Source of the DNA: Plecoglossus altivelis
Taxonomy: Eukaryota > Chordata > Actinopteri > Osmeriformes > Plecoglossidae
Length of the DNA: 64,000 nt
Direction: 5' to 3'
Assembly: GCA_036571765.1 (NCBI GenBank)
Contig: BROE01000001.1
Span: forward strand, 8,086,961 to 8,150,960
Shown: positions 11,285 to 22,952 of the stretch, piece after piece
How the letters are laid out: the number at the start of each line of letters is the position of its first letter
Numbering within the stretch: the stretch's first letter is position 1
The notes under the pieces: model-generated
Databases searched by the model: none
The model's input: the letters and a program-made list of their open reading frames with translations, nothing else
Told to the model about the DNA's origin: nothing
Translations under genes and position numbers: made by a program

Positions 11285-14125
11285 TGATCCCAGTGTGGAT
11301 GTGAATGCTATTGGTATTGGAGATATGTTTGAGAAGGAGGAAGAGAGTGAGAGTCTGAAGAGTATTGCCTGCCAGAAAGAAGGCAGGGTGATGGGGATGA
11401 AACGCTTTGCTGACCTGGTGGCTGAGGAGTTTATTGACAGGATAGAGCACGTGCTCTGCCCAGGTACACATGCCCCTCCAAAAAAAACACTGTAACAGAC
11501 ATCCACTTGTCTAGTGTAGAAGTGTCTTTATGAAAACATATCCTGATCTCTTTGTCTTCTCATCCAGAGCCTGTCATTGTCTGCCCTGACCTTCCCTGTA
11601 AAACCGGTAAGTTTCTTTTCGTGTTGTGGGGTTTTGGGTGTGAATGTTGTGTATTTAGAGGTCTTGTGGGAGCTTTTCCATCTTAATACTAATACCTGAG
11701 CCCAGAAAACTAATACCAGAGGTCAAAAAATATTTTAATCTAAACGATTCAGGATTGGGTTTGAGTGTCAACTGCAGGTTTACTCTCACAACATAACTGA
11801 CGTCATCGTATCCTTCGTACTTAACGTAACGTTGCGTGCTATCAGGGGCCAGTTGATTTTCCCAATTTTTCAAATGCTGCGTCGTTTTGTGGGACTCCGC
11901 CCACTATAGCTTTCCACCCACTTGTTGCAGGAGGGGGTATGTTGGATGGTCTGGCCCCTTCCCCCTGGGAATCTTTGTCAGAGAAAGGCAGCCCCTTATT
12001 GGTTCCCACCACTGTGCGGGGCGTGGCCAGCCTGCTGAGCGGTCTCAGTGAGCATCAGTATGGGGTTGGCGTGGCGACCATGGCCTACACAGCACAGAGG
12101 GCCAAGCTGTCCCAGGGACCTGACAGGCACCAGTGGACCCAGCTTTTCATCGATTCTTTCAAGCTAGTCTACGGTGACATTATGGGAGACCCTGAAAAAG
12201 CCCTAGGACTCTGCCAGTAGTTTAAACCATGCTAGCCAACCTTAGACTTAGTCTCTGCTTAAATGTTAACTATGTCATGACAGTCTAAGCTCTTGGTGTT
12301 TTTGTGGATAATAATGCACTTTAACTTACCCATGGGCATTATTATCTATAGGGTCTTTATTAAAGCAACATACATCTTTTGGGCAAAGATGAGCGCTAGG
12401 CTTTTAAATTGGACTAAATACCAGCAAACTGGTGGAATTCTTCAGTACTTGGTTGTTATTCGCATGAAAGCATCGTGGAAATCCAGTAATTACATGAGAG
12501 ATATTTCTCCTTCCATAATGAGCAAGGTTTTCCATTCATTAGAACACGGTGATGTGGTGAGTCCATCACACACAGAGCTCAGTGAAGTGAGCTCAAGCTG
12601 AGCTTGTATGCAAGCATTCATACAGGCCTGTGTTCATACCCATGTTTCCACTGTGAACCACACCACTAGCGCTGAATCACTCTGGGAGGATTGTTTTGCA
12701 GTTTTGCACATCACCATAGTTACTGCTATGCCTGCCATTGCTTTGACATCTTGTGTTCTCTGAATGTCATGGTGGGGCTGGCTGAATGCATTACACATTG
12801 AGGTTATGAATGGATAGCTGTGATGGAGGGTTGGGATGTATTGGAGGCTAGAAGTTTATAGAGTCATCCAGCACTCCAGCGTAGCTGGTTACACTGCATA
12901 GAGACTGCTTGATGCTTGTTGGAATAGAATCACATATGTAGTCGTATTCCAGATATCCAAATAAAGCATTATTATTATTATTAATTCATTGATAATAATA
13001 ATTTGCTATCATTTTACTGCACATATGTAACTTTGTTAGTATAGGAGAATAAGTACACATTTGGCTGTGAATATAATGATCTGTGAGAGGTCTCAGAGAG
13101 ACAACCTTACTGTATTACGCTAGCTATGACTGCAACATGCTAATGTTACATATAATTTCAATTGTGTATGTTTCATGAAGTGAAATAAAGTCCTACATCA
13201 AAGTGAAATGGTTATGTTGTTTTGACGTGTTACTGTTGGTGTGATTCATTTGTTTCTGGTGGGACCTGAATTCAGATTGTCTTTGGTACATTGAAATACT
13301 GAATGTTGTTGCTCCATCATGTGGGACAGCCATTGAAAAGGGGTCCCATTAATGTGTGCCTGTCTGTGTTTCAGAACCTGCCGTGGCCAGCTGTGTTCAG
13401 CGGCCTGTAGACGTGGTGTTCATGCTGGATGGTTCTGAAAGGATGGGTCTGGAGAATCACAGACGGGCCCGCACATTCATTGAGAATGTGGCTCGTCGCC
13501 TCACACTAGCCAACGGCCAATCCGATGAGAGGAATGCACGATTCGCCCTGTTGCAGTATGGAAGCCCATCAGAGCAGAGGGTGGAGTTCGCGCTAACACA
13601 TAATCTGACAGTGATCGTTGATGCGCTGGCCGGCATGACCTACATGGACTCATCCTCCTCATTAGGAACCGCCATTATCCACGCTGTCAACAACTTAGTG
13701 ATGTCACAGGTAAAGAAGCACACATATACATACGCACACATACCATTGTGTGAACCACACACCTGAATGACGCAATTGCAGCTACTGTATGCCACTTTTG
13801 AGAACTACAGTACATCAGTACTACTAAGCTGAAACATTTTGATGTCTGTGTGTCACAGGGCAGTCGTTTGGCACGTCGTAACGCTGAGCTGTCATTCGTG
13901 TTCATCACTGACGGCATCACCGCCAGCGAAAGCCTGGATGAGGGTGTTTCTGCCATGAGGAGGGCAGAGGGAGTTTCCACAGTCATCGCCATGGGAACTG
14001 ACACAGACAAGGAAGTGCTGCATAAGGTCGCATTGGGGGACCATTCAGCCATCTTCAGTGGGGCAGACTTCACCACCCTGGAAAAACCCAATTTCTTTGA
14101 ACGCTTCCTTCGCTGGATATGCTAG
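4709..14125 (+). CDS. col6a2: collagen type VI alpha 2 chain
   Basis: This is an extracellular microfibril collagen that assembles with the alpha 1 and alpha 3 chains. Exon 1 (4709-4805) encodes a signal peptide ending near VVQAQ. An N-terminal VWA domain follows (exons 5010-5110, 5501-5644, 5745-6107; MIDAS motif DTSET; ITDGHVTG). Then come many small Gly-X-Y exons (6606 to about 10197), including an RGD in the exon at 9061. The helix ends at the ECDVMNYVRETCGCC segment (10289-10334), which matches COL6A2 rather than COL6A1. VWA C1 begins at 10442 (VIDSSES), and VWA C2 lies in exons at 13374 and 13859 and ends FFERFLRWIC before TAG. AATAAA lies at 14594. An alternative last exon is listed separately. 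The tandem partner col6a1 is not in the window. Identity is certain from domain order and family-specific linkers. Confidence 0.97.
5150..5332 (+). mobile_element. non-LTR retrotransposon 3' end (intron 2 of col6a2)
   Basis: The stretch runs through 'cctgccacagtaaattc', then 'gcgaataaaactgattctgattctg'. Short 3' fragments of this kind, with a terminal tandem of 'tgattc', are widespread in fish genomes and are usually 3' tails of LINEs or SINEs mobilised by them. No reverse-transcriptase frame is present, so this is a truncated copy. A diverged relative lies in cxcr4 intron 2. Confidence 0.6.
9376..9627. repeat. GT-rich minisatellite in a col6a2 intron
   Basis: GT runs alternate with 'cttatctcgtgtgt' type units across about 250 bp and end at the splice acceptor of the collagen exon at 9628. 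The repeat makes up nearly the whole 3' half of the intron and supplies an unusual, GT-rich tract in place of a normal polypyrimidine tract. Confidence 0.85.
10632..10756. repeat. (GAGT)n followed by (GT)n in a col6a2 intron
   Basis: Eight GAGT tetranucleotides lead into an almost pure GT array of about 80 bp. It is located in the intron between two exons of the first C-terminal VWA domain. Confidence 0.95.
11931..12220 (+). CDS. col6a2: col6a2 alternative C-terminal exon (truncated isoform lacking VWA C2)
   Basis: A consensus acceptor (cttgttgcag) precedes an open frame of 95 residues ending in TAG. The upstream exon (11568-11606) ends in phase 1, and both this exon and the normal one at 13374 accept that phase. 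The protein therefore continues from ...PCKT either into GGGMLDGLAP... here or into EPAVASC... of VWA C2. Potential poly(A) signals follow at about 12960 and 13184. Human COL6A2 is known to have alternative 3' exons that give shorter isoforms (2C2a forms). I infer this is the fish counterpart; its sequence is not a VWA domain. Confidence 0.72.
12221..13373 (+). other. intron or alternative 3' UTR of col6a2
   Basis: There is no supported exon here. The interval holds AATAAA-type signals at about 12960 (followed by an ATT repeat) and about 13184, consistent with the 3' UTR of the alternative isoform. Confidence 0.5.
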
Positions 14126-16125
14126 TGAGCATCTAAGAAGCGCAAAACCATAGAATTAGAATAAGTAAAACAACAACAATATACAAATTGTAAAGTCCAT
14201 GGATATCCAATTTAATGGCACTGTTGAGATAACAATTACTGCATGTTTACAGCACTGAGAGACCCATAATTATGATCAGACTAATCAGTATACAGTCTAA
14301 CTAGGGCAAACAAAAGACACACAAACACCATAAATAGTCAATTGGAATAGAAATGTCTGTTCTATTCGTTCTAATTCTATGGTCAGCACTGCAAACCAAA
14401 GACACTCAAAGTAGAAAAGGGGTGTACTGATACTGAATGTGTAGAACTTCAATTGTAGGTGTTCTGTTTTTTGTTTCATTTTTATTTTGTAGACAACTCC
14501 TTGTGTGTCTATTTCACTAAGTCAATATTTACACAAAAGGTGCTAAAGTAGACAGACCATGCTGTCTCCATGTTTGTCAAACAGTTTAACATCAATAAAT
14601 GGCTCTTATTGTTGTTTTCTTTTCTAGATCAGACAATCTGAACACTAAGTGTCTGAGTTAGTTGCTCTATACCCCACATGTGCACCCTTGCACACGTGCA
14701 CATACACACACAAGTAAAACTTTCAGTGCGTTTGTAAACATGAAGAATAATAAAGCCAACTGTTGTGATCCCATGTGTGTATGTGTGCCCATTCACGTGC
14801 CTGCAGCGTTTGAATATATACGACAGTTTGAAATGTTTGTGCGTTGCATCTGGTTCATTTTTACTTAGAGGAGAAACATCTGTATCCTCTCTAGACTGCT
14901 TGCTCTGGATCAAATATATCTTTCAGGCCCTTTTCATATACACATTGGCTCTCAGATGTCTTATGAATGAGCCAACTTCAAGGGTTCAACTCTTTAACCA
15001 AAGAGTTTCTGAACTGAGTTACTCCTTAAAGCCACACCTTATGAGTCTCTCACATAGCACATTAGCCTATCTAACCTTAAGTTAAACGGGTTTTCCAGAA
15101 ATTACTCAAGATCTAAGGTTCTGCGGTGCCGCGTGTGAATTTCTTTGGCTGTCTGATTCGCGATCAATAGGCATCTTAATACTATCTTGCGAAAGACTGC
15201 AAACTGCCAACGGCCTGTACTATAGGCCACGAGTAGAAAGAAGCAAAAGACACACTTGCTCCAGTATACCCTCTGCTGTTTAAAACAATGTACTGCATAT
15301 TACAGAAACTGACTAATGATAGTTGGGAAATCCACTAGAATAAATTATATATGCATACATATATATTTATTTAAATACATATAAATATAATTAGGCTACA
15401 TAACTGAAAAATAAATACCACGTTCACAATGCTATATGCTCTACCTCGCAAATGCTCGTCTAACCGATATTACAATGTTCTTGAAACACAATTATATCTC
15501 ACATAGTCTACACGTTTAAAGCTTTTTGGAATCGAAACGAGAAGCACTGAAAGGTTGAAATACAGTTTATCCTGATTTCCTTTTATTAATGAGTATATGG
15601 GCGTCATATTAAACTCGTACGAATAGACTACATTTTGATCACATGAGGACACCGTAGAATACAAATTGACTGCCTTTGACCCAGACAAACAGTGTAGACT
15701 TTCTTGTGAATGCACACAAATCCGCAAACGAATTTACTTAAATCGTAAGCTCTAGGCTCAAATAACTTAATCGCAAACAGTTACTGCTAGGAATTCTGAG
15801 TGAGTAGCTCATTTGATGATGTAAAATCGTTTTGATGTGCATACTTGTATAATGTGCTTTGAACCACTAATTTCAATGTTCGAAATTAATCATGCGCAGT
15901 GATTTAATTAAGCGTTGTTTGTTGGTAACTTGGTTATGTGGTCAGTCTACATAGTTTATGTCAAGCAATGTTCTAACGGTTGGTCCTAGGTTTATAGACA
16001 GATAACTTCTATAATTTAGGACGCTGAAGCAGATACCGAGGTCTTACCAAATCATTACGATACTTTGAACTATGTGAAAAAGGACATAACTGGAAAGTAA
16101 TTCATTTTAGCCTCAATGCTGCAGT
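14126..16125. other. col6a2 3' UTR and intergenic DNA
   Basis: AATAAA at 14594-14599 is the likely col6a2 poly(A) signal. The rest is AT-rich with no coding sequence I can support; the segment at 15340-15400 is nearly pure A/T. Confidence 0.6.
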
Positions 16126-18151
16126 ATGGAGGGGCAACCTATAACAGCCCTGTGCACGCCTGCATTGGTGGTGGATGTGGATATTGTGAAGAGGAATTCT
16201 GACAGAATGAAAAAACGCTGTCAGAACTTGGGCGTCCAACTGAGACCACATATGAAGACCCATAAAACCCTGTAAGAGGCTACCACATAAGTGGAGAGAA
16301 TCTATAACATGCACACCTTTAGAGCAAAGTAGAGGTTTTTATAATCAACAACAGATGCCAGTCATTTAAATGAGTTTGATTTGATGTGTGTCTACTAGTG
16401 AGTGTGCAGACATAATGACTGGAGGGTCTCGGAGCTGCATCGTTGTCTCCACCCTTGCAGAGGCCTGTTTCTATGCCGACCATGGATATGATGACATCCT
16501 GTATGCTTACCCTCTGCCCTTCGACAAGGTACCCTACTCTTACCCAATAAAAAGGTAAGCTACACCCACACAGCTCACCCTAGTGTGTGTGTGTGTGCGC
16601 GTGTGCGTGTGTGCGTAGGTGGAGCGCTGTGCTGTCCTGTCAGAGAAGTTGACTTTATTCCAGGTGTTACTGGACCACCATGATGCTCTGGACCATCTGA
16701 GAAAGAGACCGCTAGAGGAGGGGAAAATGTGGCAGGTCTGGCTTAAACTGGATTGTGGCAATGGGAGAGGTGAAGAACACTTCGTTCTGTCCATGTGAAA
16801 CCTGAACCTGAAACCTGAAGTGGAGTTTAAGAATATCCAATAATGTTCCAGAATGTTCTGTTCTACAGCTGGCGTGCCCCACTCTGAACCTGAGGCCCTG
16901 CAATTGGCTCAGGCCATTTCTGTGGCTGATGGAGTGAAGCTGACTGGGATCTACGCCCACTGTGGGAACAGCTATAATTGCAGAGGGGTGGAGCAAATAC
17001 AGGCAGTTGCTCAGGAAACCACCACATGCATACTGCAGTTCATAGAGAAGTAAGGCCCACTTTTAATACCAACACACATTCTGTATCACTTTTCCAAGTG
17101 GCCATTGTGTGAAATGCTGAATGTGGTATTTTCTCCAATAAAGGTTTAGATGTATTTTGGAGTATTCTGTAACAATAAGGACACAGTAGGACTGCTTGTC
17201 TCTCTACAGACTGAAAGGTCTAGGCATCACTTGCAAGTCTAGTATTGGCTCCACCCCCTCCTGTAGCCATCCTGTCACAGACATGGCCAAACTCAGTGAG
17301 GTGCACCCAGGAAATTACACCTTCTATGGTAAGTGACAGAATGTGTGTGTGTGTGTGTGTGTGTCTTTTATACAAATACTAAAATCTCTTCAGAACAGCC
17401 TAAATGTTCAATCCCATTTTGCTGTTGTCTTGATTTTATAGATGTTCAGCAGTCTGTGATTGGCTCTTGTTCTCTGGAGGATGTGGCTGTGAGAGTGCTG
17501 ACCAGGGTCATAAGTCACTGCCCTCACAGGAACCAGCTGCTCATAGACTGTGGCTGGACTGGACTTAGGTACCATAGTTGCCCTAAAAACAATGTTACTT
17601 AATTTGTTATTACAGCTGCTTTAATCGGGTTATGATGATGTATGTTGACTGTTCCTATTGACTTCTCTCAGTCTGGATGGAGCTGGAAAACTGCCCAGTG
17701 GATATGCCATCATTGAAGGACACCCAGACCTTAGGTACTACAGATTCCCTCTTTCCATCACAGAATAGACAGAAGTCAATCCACGATCACACAACTATCT
17801 GTCCCCTCTGCAGACTGTTGTCTATGACCCAGGAGCATGGCAGAGTGGAGTCCATCTCAGGGAAGCTGGACTACAACAAGTTCCCCCTGGGCTCCCTGCT
17901 CACACTCATCCCCTACCATGTTAGTACTGCTGAACTATAAAGACTCACTGCATTTAATTGTATTGGCTGCAACTGAAGGTGAAGTTTTGAAAACAGGCAA
18001 GTAAAATGGCAGTTTAGTGTAGTGTCCTTTCCAACTTTGTGTTTTTGTGTTTGTTCTTCAGTCGTGTGCAACAGCTATGATGCATCCTGTCTACCATGTT
18101 CACTCTGGGGGCCTTCTAGTGGGGAAATGGACTCCCACACGTGGGTGGTGA
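16126..18151 (+). CDS. D-serine dehydratase-like PLP enzyme
   Basis: Nine exons (16126-16271, 16399-16528, 16619-16769, 16869-17049, 17210-17328, 17442-17568, 17672-17734, 17814-17919, 18062-18151) join in frame to 370 residues, close to chicken D-serine dehydratase. The fold is the alanine-racemase-type (fold type III) barrel: the N-terminal PLP lysine lies in RPHMKTHKT (Lys44). The C-terminal HSCAT motif supplies the His and Cys expected to bind the catalytic zinc. Such enzymes convert D-serine to pyruvate and ammonia; the related D-threonine aldolases share the fold, so the exact substrate is inferred. AATAAA lies at 18234. The gene sits tail-to-head with orc2, about 780 bp apart. Confidence 0.85.
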
Positions 18152-18545
18152 ATGGATGCAATGAAGCAGATGAAGATTTGGTATTGAAGTAGATTATGGA
18201 TGCTGATTTTAGAAGGCACCAATACTTTAATGAAATAAAAACGTGTGTAAACTTTCAGAATTTTCAAGTTTCGTTTCATTGGTTATCTAAATGGTTGACT
18301 TTGTGTAAATTCTATCGGGGTCTCTTGTGAACAAGGTCCCCTCCAAAGTTAGACCTAACGAGACCCATTGTCATTGAAAAGTTACGAGTGCACTGTAAAT
18401 CGTATGTAATACAATGTATAGTATCACATGAATGTCAAATAAAGCATAGTGGAAGAAGGGTAGGGTGACTCAAGTTGTTGAATTGAGAAGGGTTAGACGA
18501 CGCCCCCAAAGGATGGTGGGAATTGTTGTTTTATTATATATTCAG

Positions 18546-18640
18546 ATTTGATTGGTCGGAGGTTGAACTTTCACTCGTCACGTGGTTTAAAACTTCTGTA
18601 TGGCGCGCTAGAACTGTCGCGATTAAAGTGTAGAGTTAGT
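18546..18640 (+). promoter_or_regulatory. orc2 promoter region with CCAAT, E-box and E2F-like elements
   Basis: Visible elements upstream of the first orc2 donor (about 18718) are ATTGGT (inverted CCAAT, near 18551), TCACGTGG (E-box, near 18577) and TGGCGCGC (E2F-like, near 18600). Human ORC genes are E2F-regulated, so the arrangement is plausible; function is inferred. Confidence 0.5.
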
Positions 18641-18930
18641 GTCTCATCTTTATTATTGGTGCACATGTGTGTAAATGAGGCGCGTTTGCATTAAACTGGT
18701 TCAAAAGAGGAGGAAGGCAAGTGACGCGGTGCAATCGCAGATTTATTTTTTGCTCTGATCGTTCTTATTCTCCGAAACCTTTGCTAGCTAAAAATGGGAT
18801 ATCCATGCATGTCTGTTTTGTCTGACAAGTAGTTAAAAGCTATACAGTAGGCTACTTATGATGGACAATTGTTTGTAGAAAGCCTACTACTGATGGATAG
18901 GCTTGTCATTGTTATTGTTTCTTTTTAGGG

Positions 18931-21900
18931 ATGAGTGTTTTGGGTGTGAGGTTCGTGGGGGATGGAGATGTTTTGGAGCACATTGCCGACAAACAAGACG
19001 GTAATGACCGTGACACAAACTTAATGTCCAAAATAGCTCTGTATCTTTTCACCCACATCTCAGCTCTTATTCATGTTCTTGCGTGTCCGCAGGGGTAAAA
19101 AGCAACAGTGACCAGGTGCAGAAGTTGGTGATTTTCAAGAACTCAACAGGTCGGTGGAGTAGTAAAGAGGATGTCGGGGATGAAGATGAGGTCCTTAATG
19201 AACAGCACTATGTTCAGTCTTTGGGAACAGATGAAACAGAAGGTGTGTGTATTGAACTTGTGTGTTTTAAAGATATGAGTATGTGGTGCATCGATGTGAT
19301 GTATGTGGGACCTATAGGAGATAAGTGAGTATGTTGCTCCATGTTTCTTTGAACTTTAGATGGAGAAGACTGTGTCTCTGGGGTAGCAGGAGCCTCTGTA
19401 TTCACCTTCCAGTCTATCAAACGTTCCCACAAGTTGGCCCAGACAGGTAAGACTGTAGGCTCCACATCCTCTCTCTCTGTATATATATATAGCTAACCTG
19501 TATGTATGATAAATACCCACCTGATTTCTGTGCGCAGCATCTGAGTTGGCTCGAACACCAGGCAAGAATGTGGTTTTTAGTCTAGCAGCTGACTCTGAAC
19601 TATCACCACCTACCCGCGCCAGCCGCAGTAAGTCAAACCAACCCAAGCGTTCTTACTAACTAGAGGTATATTTTATTGGTTTTCTTTTGTTTATTTGGCA
19701 TCCCACTCTCCCTCTCTGTCTTTTCTAGAACATGTGAGTGAGAGCAAAACCCCCCAGAAGGTAAGATTGAATGAAACAACAGAGACTAATGGATACCAAA
19801 GTCACTTTTGGCTTCAATGAGAACGTGAACTGCAGTTGACATGATCTAATGGAGCTTTGCTATCGTACCCACTTGTGTGCCTTTCAATACCGTGACTGTG
19901 CTGCTTCCTTTTAAGGGTAAGAAGGTTCAGTTTGTCTCCACAACACCTCACAGACTCAGGAAGAGACTGACAGGTGAAATTCCACGTTGGTTCGTCTATT
20001 CTACGAGGCTTTTAACCACAATGGCAAGTCCAACTGTTGGTATTTTTCTGTTTTCACAGCCCCCAGTCTCAGGTCAGACAGTGACAGCGAACTGTCTCCT
20101 TCTGACTCTGGAGAGGATGAGGATGATGTAGAGGAAGAAGACAAGGGGAAGAAGACAGAGGAGAATGTCAGACAGCCCAGAACTCCTAGTAAGGCCCAGT
20201 CTGCTGCCCTGTACAAGACCCCTGCTAAGAAGTGCAAGAGTGCGCCTGAGATCTTGAATCAGGTGTTTGTCTCTCCTTTACTATACCATGTTGTACTGTC
20301 CTGTTTTGGTCGGGGCTGTAACTGTCTTCCCTCTGTAGCCCAGTCTAGTTGAGGAGTATTTCGAGGCTCATGGCAGCTCAAAGGTTCTGACATCGGACCG
20401 CACTCTTCAGCGGCTCTCCACTCCAAAGCTGGACAGGGTTTGTTGTGGACTCTTTAACCCACTTTCTAAGTCTCCTGCCAGATGTAAGCACTCATTACAT
20501 TTCAGAAAACTGATACTTACGTGCATTCATTTTTGTGAAGGAGACATTGTTCCGGGTGTTGAAGGATCAGCCCTCGTGTTACTCCTCTGAGATACAGCAG
20601 CTTCACAACAAGCACCAGAAACACTTTAACAAATGGATGCTCCAGTTACAGTACGCATTTTGGGTTTGCTTTTACATTTTTTGTTTTATTCAGTCTGTGT
20701 AATGAAATCTGATGAAAACTCTGAAATGTTGATTGTGTGTTATGCAGGTTGGGCTTCAGTGTCTTAGTGTATGGCCTTGGCAGCAAGAAGCCTCTCTTAG
20801 AGGAATTCCGTCTGTCACATCTCTCTCAGGAGATTCACCTGGTGGTCAATGGATTCTTCCCCTCTATCACCCTCAAATCAGTCAGTTCTGACCCTTTTAT
20901 TCAGCACAATAGTACATCAACAGTACATCATACCTAATGTAAAGTATGTTTAAAGCCAGGAGGAATATAACTGTGGGCAATGCCGGCATTCTCCTACAGA
21001 TCCTGAATAGTCTGACATCTGAGGTTCTAGAGTATGAGGGAAGCTTTCGAAACCCTGATGATCAGATCCAGTTCATCGCCACATCCCTTAAAGACGGTGA
21101 GTTTGTGTTGTCTTTTAGTTGTAACAGAGAAAGCAGTTAAATGGTTTCTGGGGTGTAAGATGTTTCTGTGTATGTTTTTCCTTAGACCCTGACCTCCATG
21201 TTTACCTAATCATCCATAACATTGACGGGCCGATGCTTCGAGGGGACAAGACCCAAAGTGCACTAGGACAACTGACGTCTATTCCCAACATGCATCTTGT
21301 GGCTTCCATTGACCATATCAACGCCCCACTAGGTATGTGTGTCTGTGTGAACTTTTGTGAAGTGGCTTCACAATGGTTGTGAGGCTAGCTACTCTGTATG
21401 ACCTGTATGTGTGTGTGTGTGTGTGTTTTAGTGTGGGACCAGTGCAAGCAGAGCCAATTTAACTGGCTGTGGTGGGAGTGTGTGTCTTTCCAGCGCTACA
21501 CTGAGGAAACGTCGTACGAGAACTCTCTCCTTGTACAGCAGACAGGAGCCCTGGCTCTGTCCTCGCTCACACATGTCCTTCGCAGCTTAACTTCAAACGC
21601 CAGGTCACTTGCATTGTTTTGTTACCTGTAGATTCTCAATGGAGATCAGATTTACCATGGTCAATGCAGGGCCAAAGGGTTTATGAGTATCATCTGTCTG
21701 TTTCTGTACAGGGGCATCTTCAGGTTGCTGGTGGAGTTCCAGCTGGAGAACAAAGACAACCCTGCATACACAGGTGAATAAAATCATCTGTCTTCCTTAG
21801 TATACGTGTGGGCAGCTCATTTGAATTACAGTCACTGTTTATTTGCTTGTCTCGTCTAGGTTTGTCTTTCCAGGATTTCTATCAGCGTTGTCGGGAAGCG

Positions 21901-22210
21901 TTTTTGGTTAACTCAGATCTGACACTGAGAACCCAGCTCACGGAGTTCAGAGACCACAAACTGATACGAACACGAAAGGTGAAGATTATACACTAACTGC
22001 TCTACATATACATCTAATGACAGTCCTTTAATGGGTGTACATGCTATTTTGGCCTTGGCCTGTCGTCTCCCATACAATACAAATCGGACCATCTGTCTCT
22101 GGCTGACTTCTCTCTTCTTCACACAGGGTGCAGATGGCATCGAGTACCTACTAGTTCCTGTGGATACGAGCACTCTGACTGACTTCCTGGAGAAAGAGGA
22201 CATGAGTTAA
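18931..22210 (+). CDS. orc2: origin recognition complex subunit 2
   Basis: ORC2 is part of the six-subunit complex that marks replication origins and loads MCM2-7. The chosen ATG at 18931 begins MSVLGVRFVGDGDVLEH, which aligns with the conserved N-terminus of the family; a non-coding first exon probably ends near 18718. Recognisable segments in order are: ASELARTPGKNVVFSL; a Ser/Glu/Asp-rich linker (about 20060-20200); the ORC2 signature VEEYFEAHGSSKVLTSDRTL (20339-20400); the degenerate Walker region LVYGLGSKKPLLEEF; NGFFPSITLKS; EETSYENSLLVQQTG; and the C-terminal winged helix LSFQDFYQRCREAFLVNSD ending DFLEKEDMS. About 16 exons. Its neighbours share no pathway apart from mcm6 elsewhere in the window. 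Confidence 0.97.
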
Positions 22211-22952
22211 ACTATGGTGGATCATCTTCTGCCATAGTGTTTCTGTGTGATTGTCTCTTGCACGATTGCATCCTATGAGAAGGAAAGGTCCCTGGGTTAG
22301 TCACTGTATATTCACACCAGAATACGTCTTTAGTAAATGTAAGATTAATGAGATCCACATCATCTAGTTGTTTTCAAATCTATGGATGTCTGGAAACATG
22401 AGATCATCACGGAAGGCGTCACAGCCCTCAGACAGTGTGTGTGGGCACGCATGTGTGCATATATGTCTTAATAAATCTATGTTTCTAGATATATCCAATT
22501 TCAATAAGATGTTTTTTGCATCTGTTTTCTTTATTTACACAAGGCAATAATACAGGTATATTAATTCTTCAAAGCAAAAAACATTACATTTGTTTTCATG
22601 AAAAAGATAACATCCTGTTATACTCACTGTAGAAATACACCCAACACAGGCAATCATTTTTGCTCCTAAAAATGTGACATGTATGAATGTGAAGAATTGT
22701 CTACTATCAGAGATAGAAAGGCTAGTTCTACAGACATCTGGTTATAAATAATACTGGTACCTTAAGCAACTAGACTATGCATGGCTGCTAAAACTGTCAA
22801 GCCACTAGCACAGCTGGTAAGTTAAGTGCCAAATACAGTTTCCTCAGTGGATCAGATGCAAACCAATCCACGTCTCTCGGGAATTATACAAGACAGTTTA
22901 GGCACATCAGTTTGGCCAAAGTTATAAAGTGTCAATCTGAAGTGTGTCTTTG
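22211..22952. other. convergent 3' region between orc2 and cfap410
   Basis: The two genes converge here. AATAAA at about 22469 fits orc2. I see no other gene in this 740-bp interval. Confidence 0.6.

Noticed and set aside
12293..12601. 102-codon + strand frame after the alternative col6a2 exon
   Set aside because: No acceptor or family features; better read as the alternative 3' UTR.
14126..16125. Possible tRNA or other structured RNA gene between col6a2 and the D-serine dehydratase-like gene
   Set aside because: No pol III A/B box pair or cloverleaf pairing could be found by eye.
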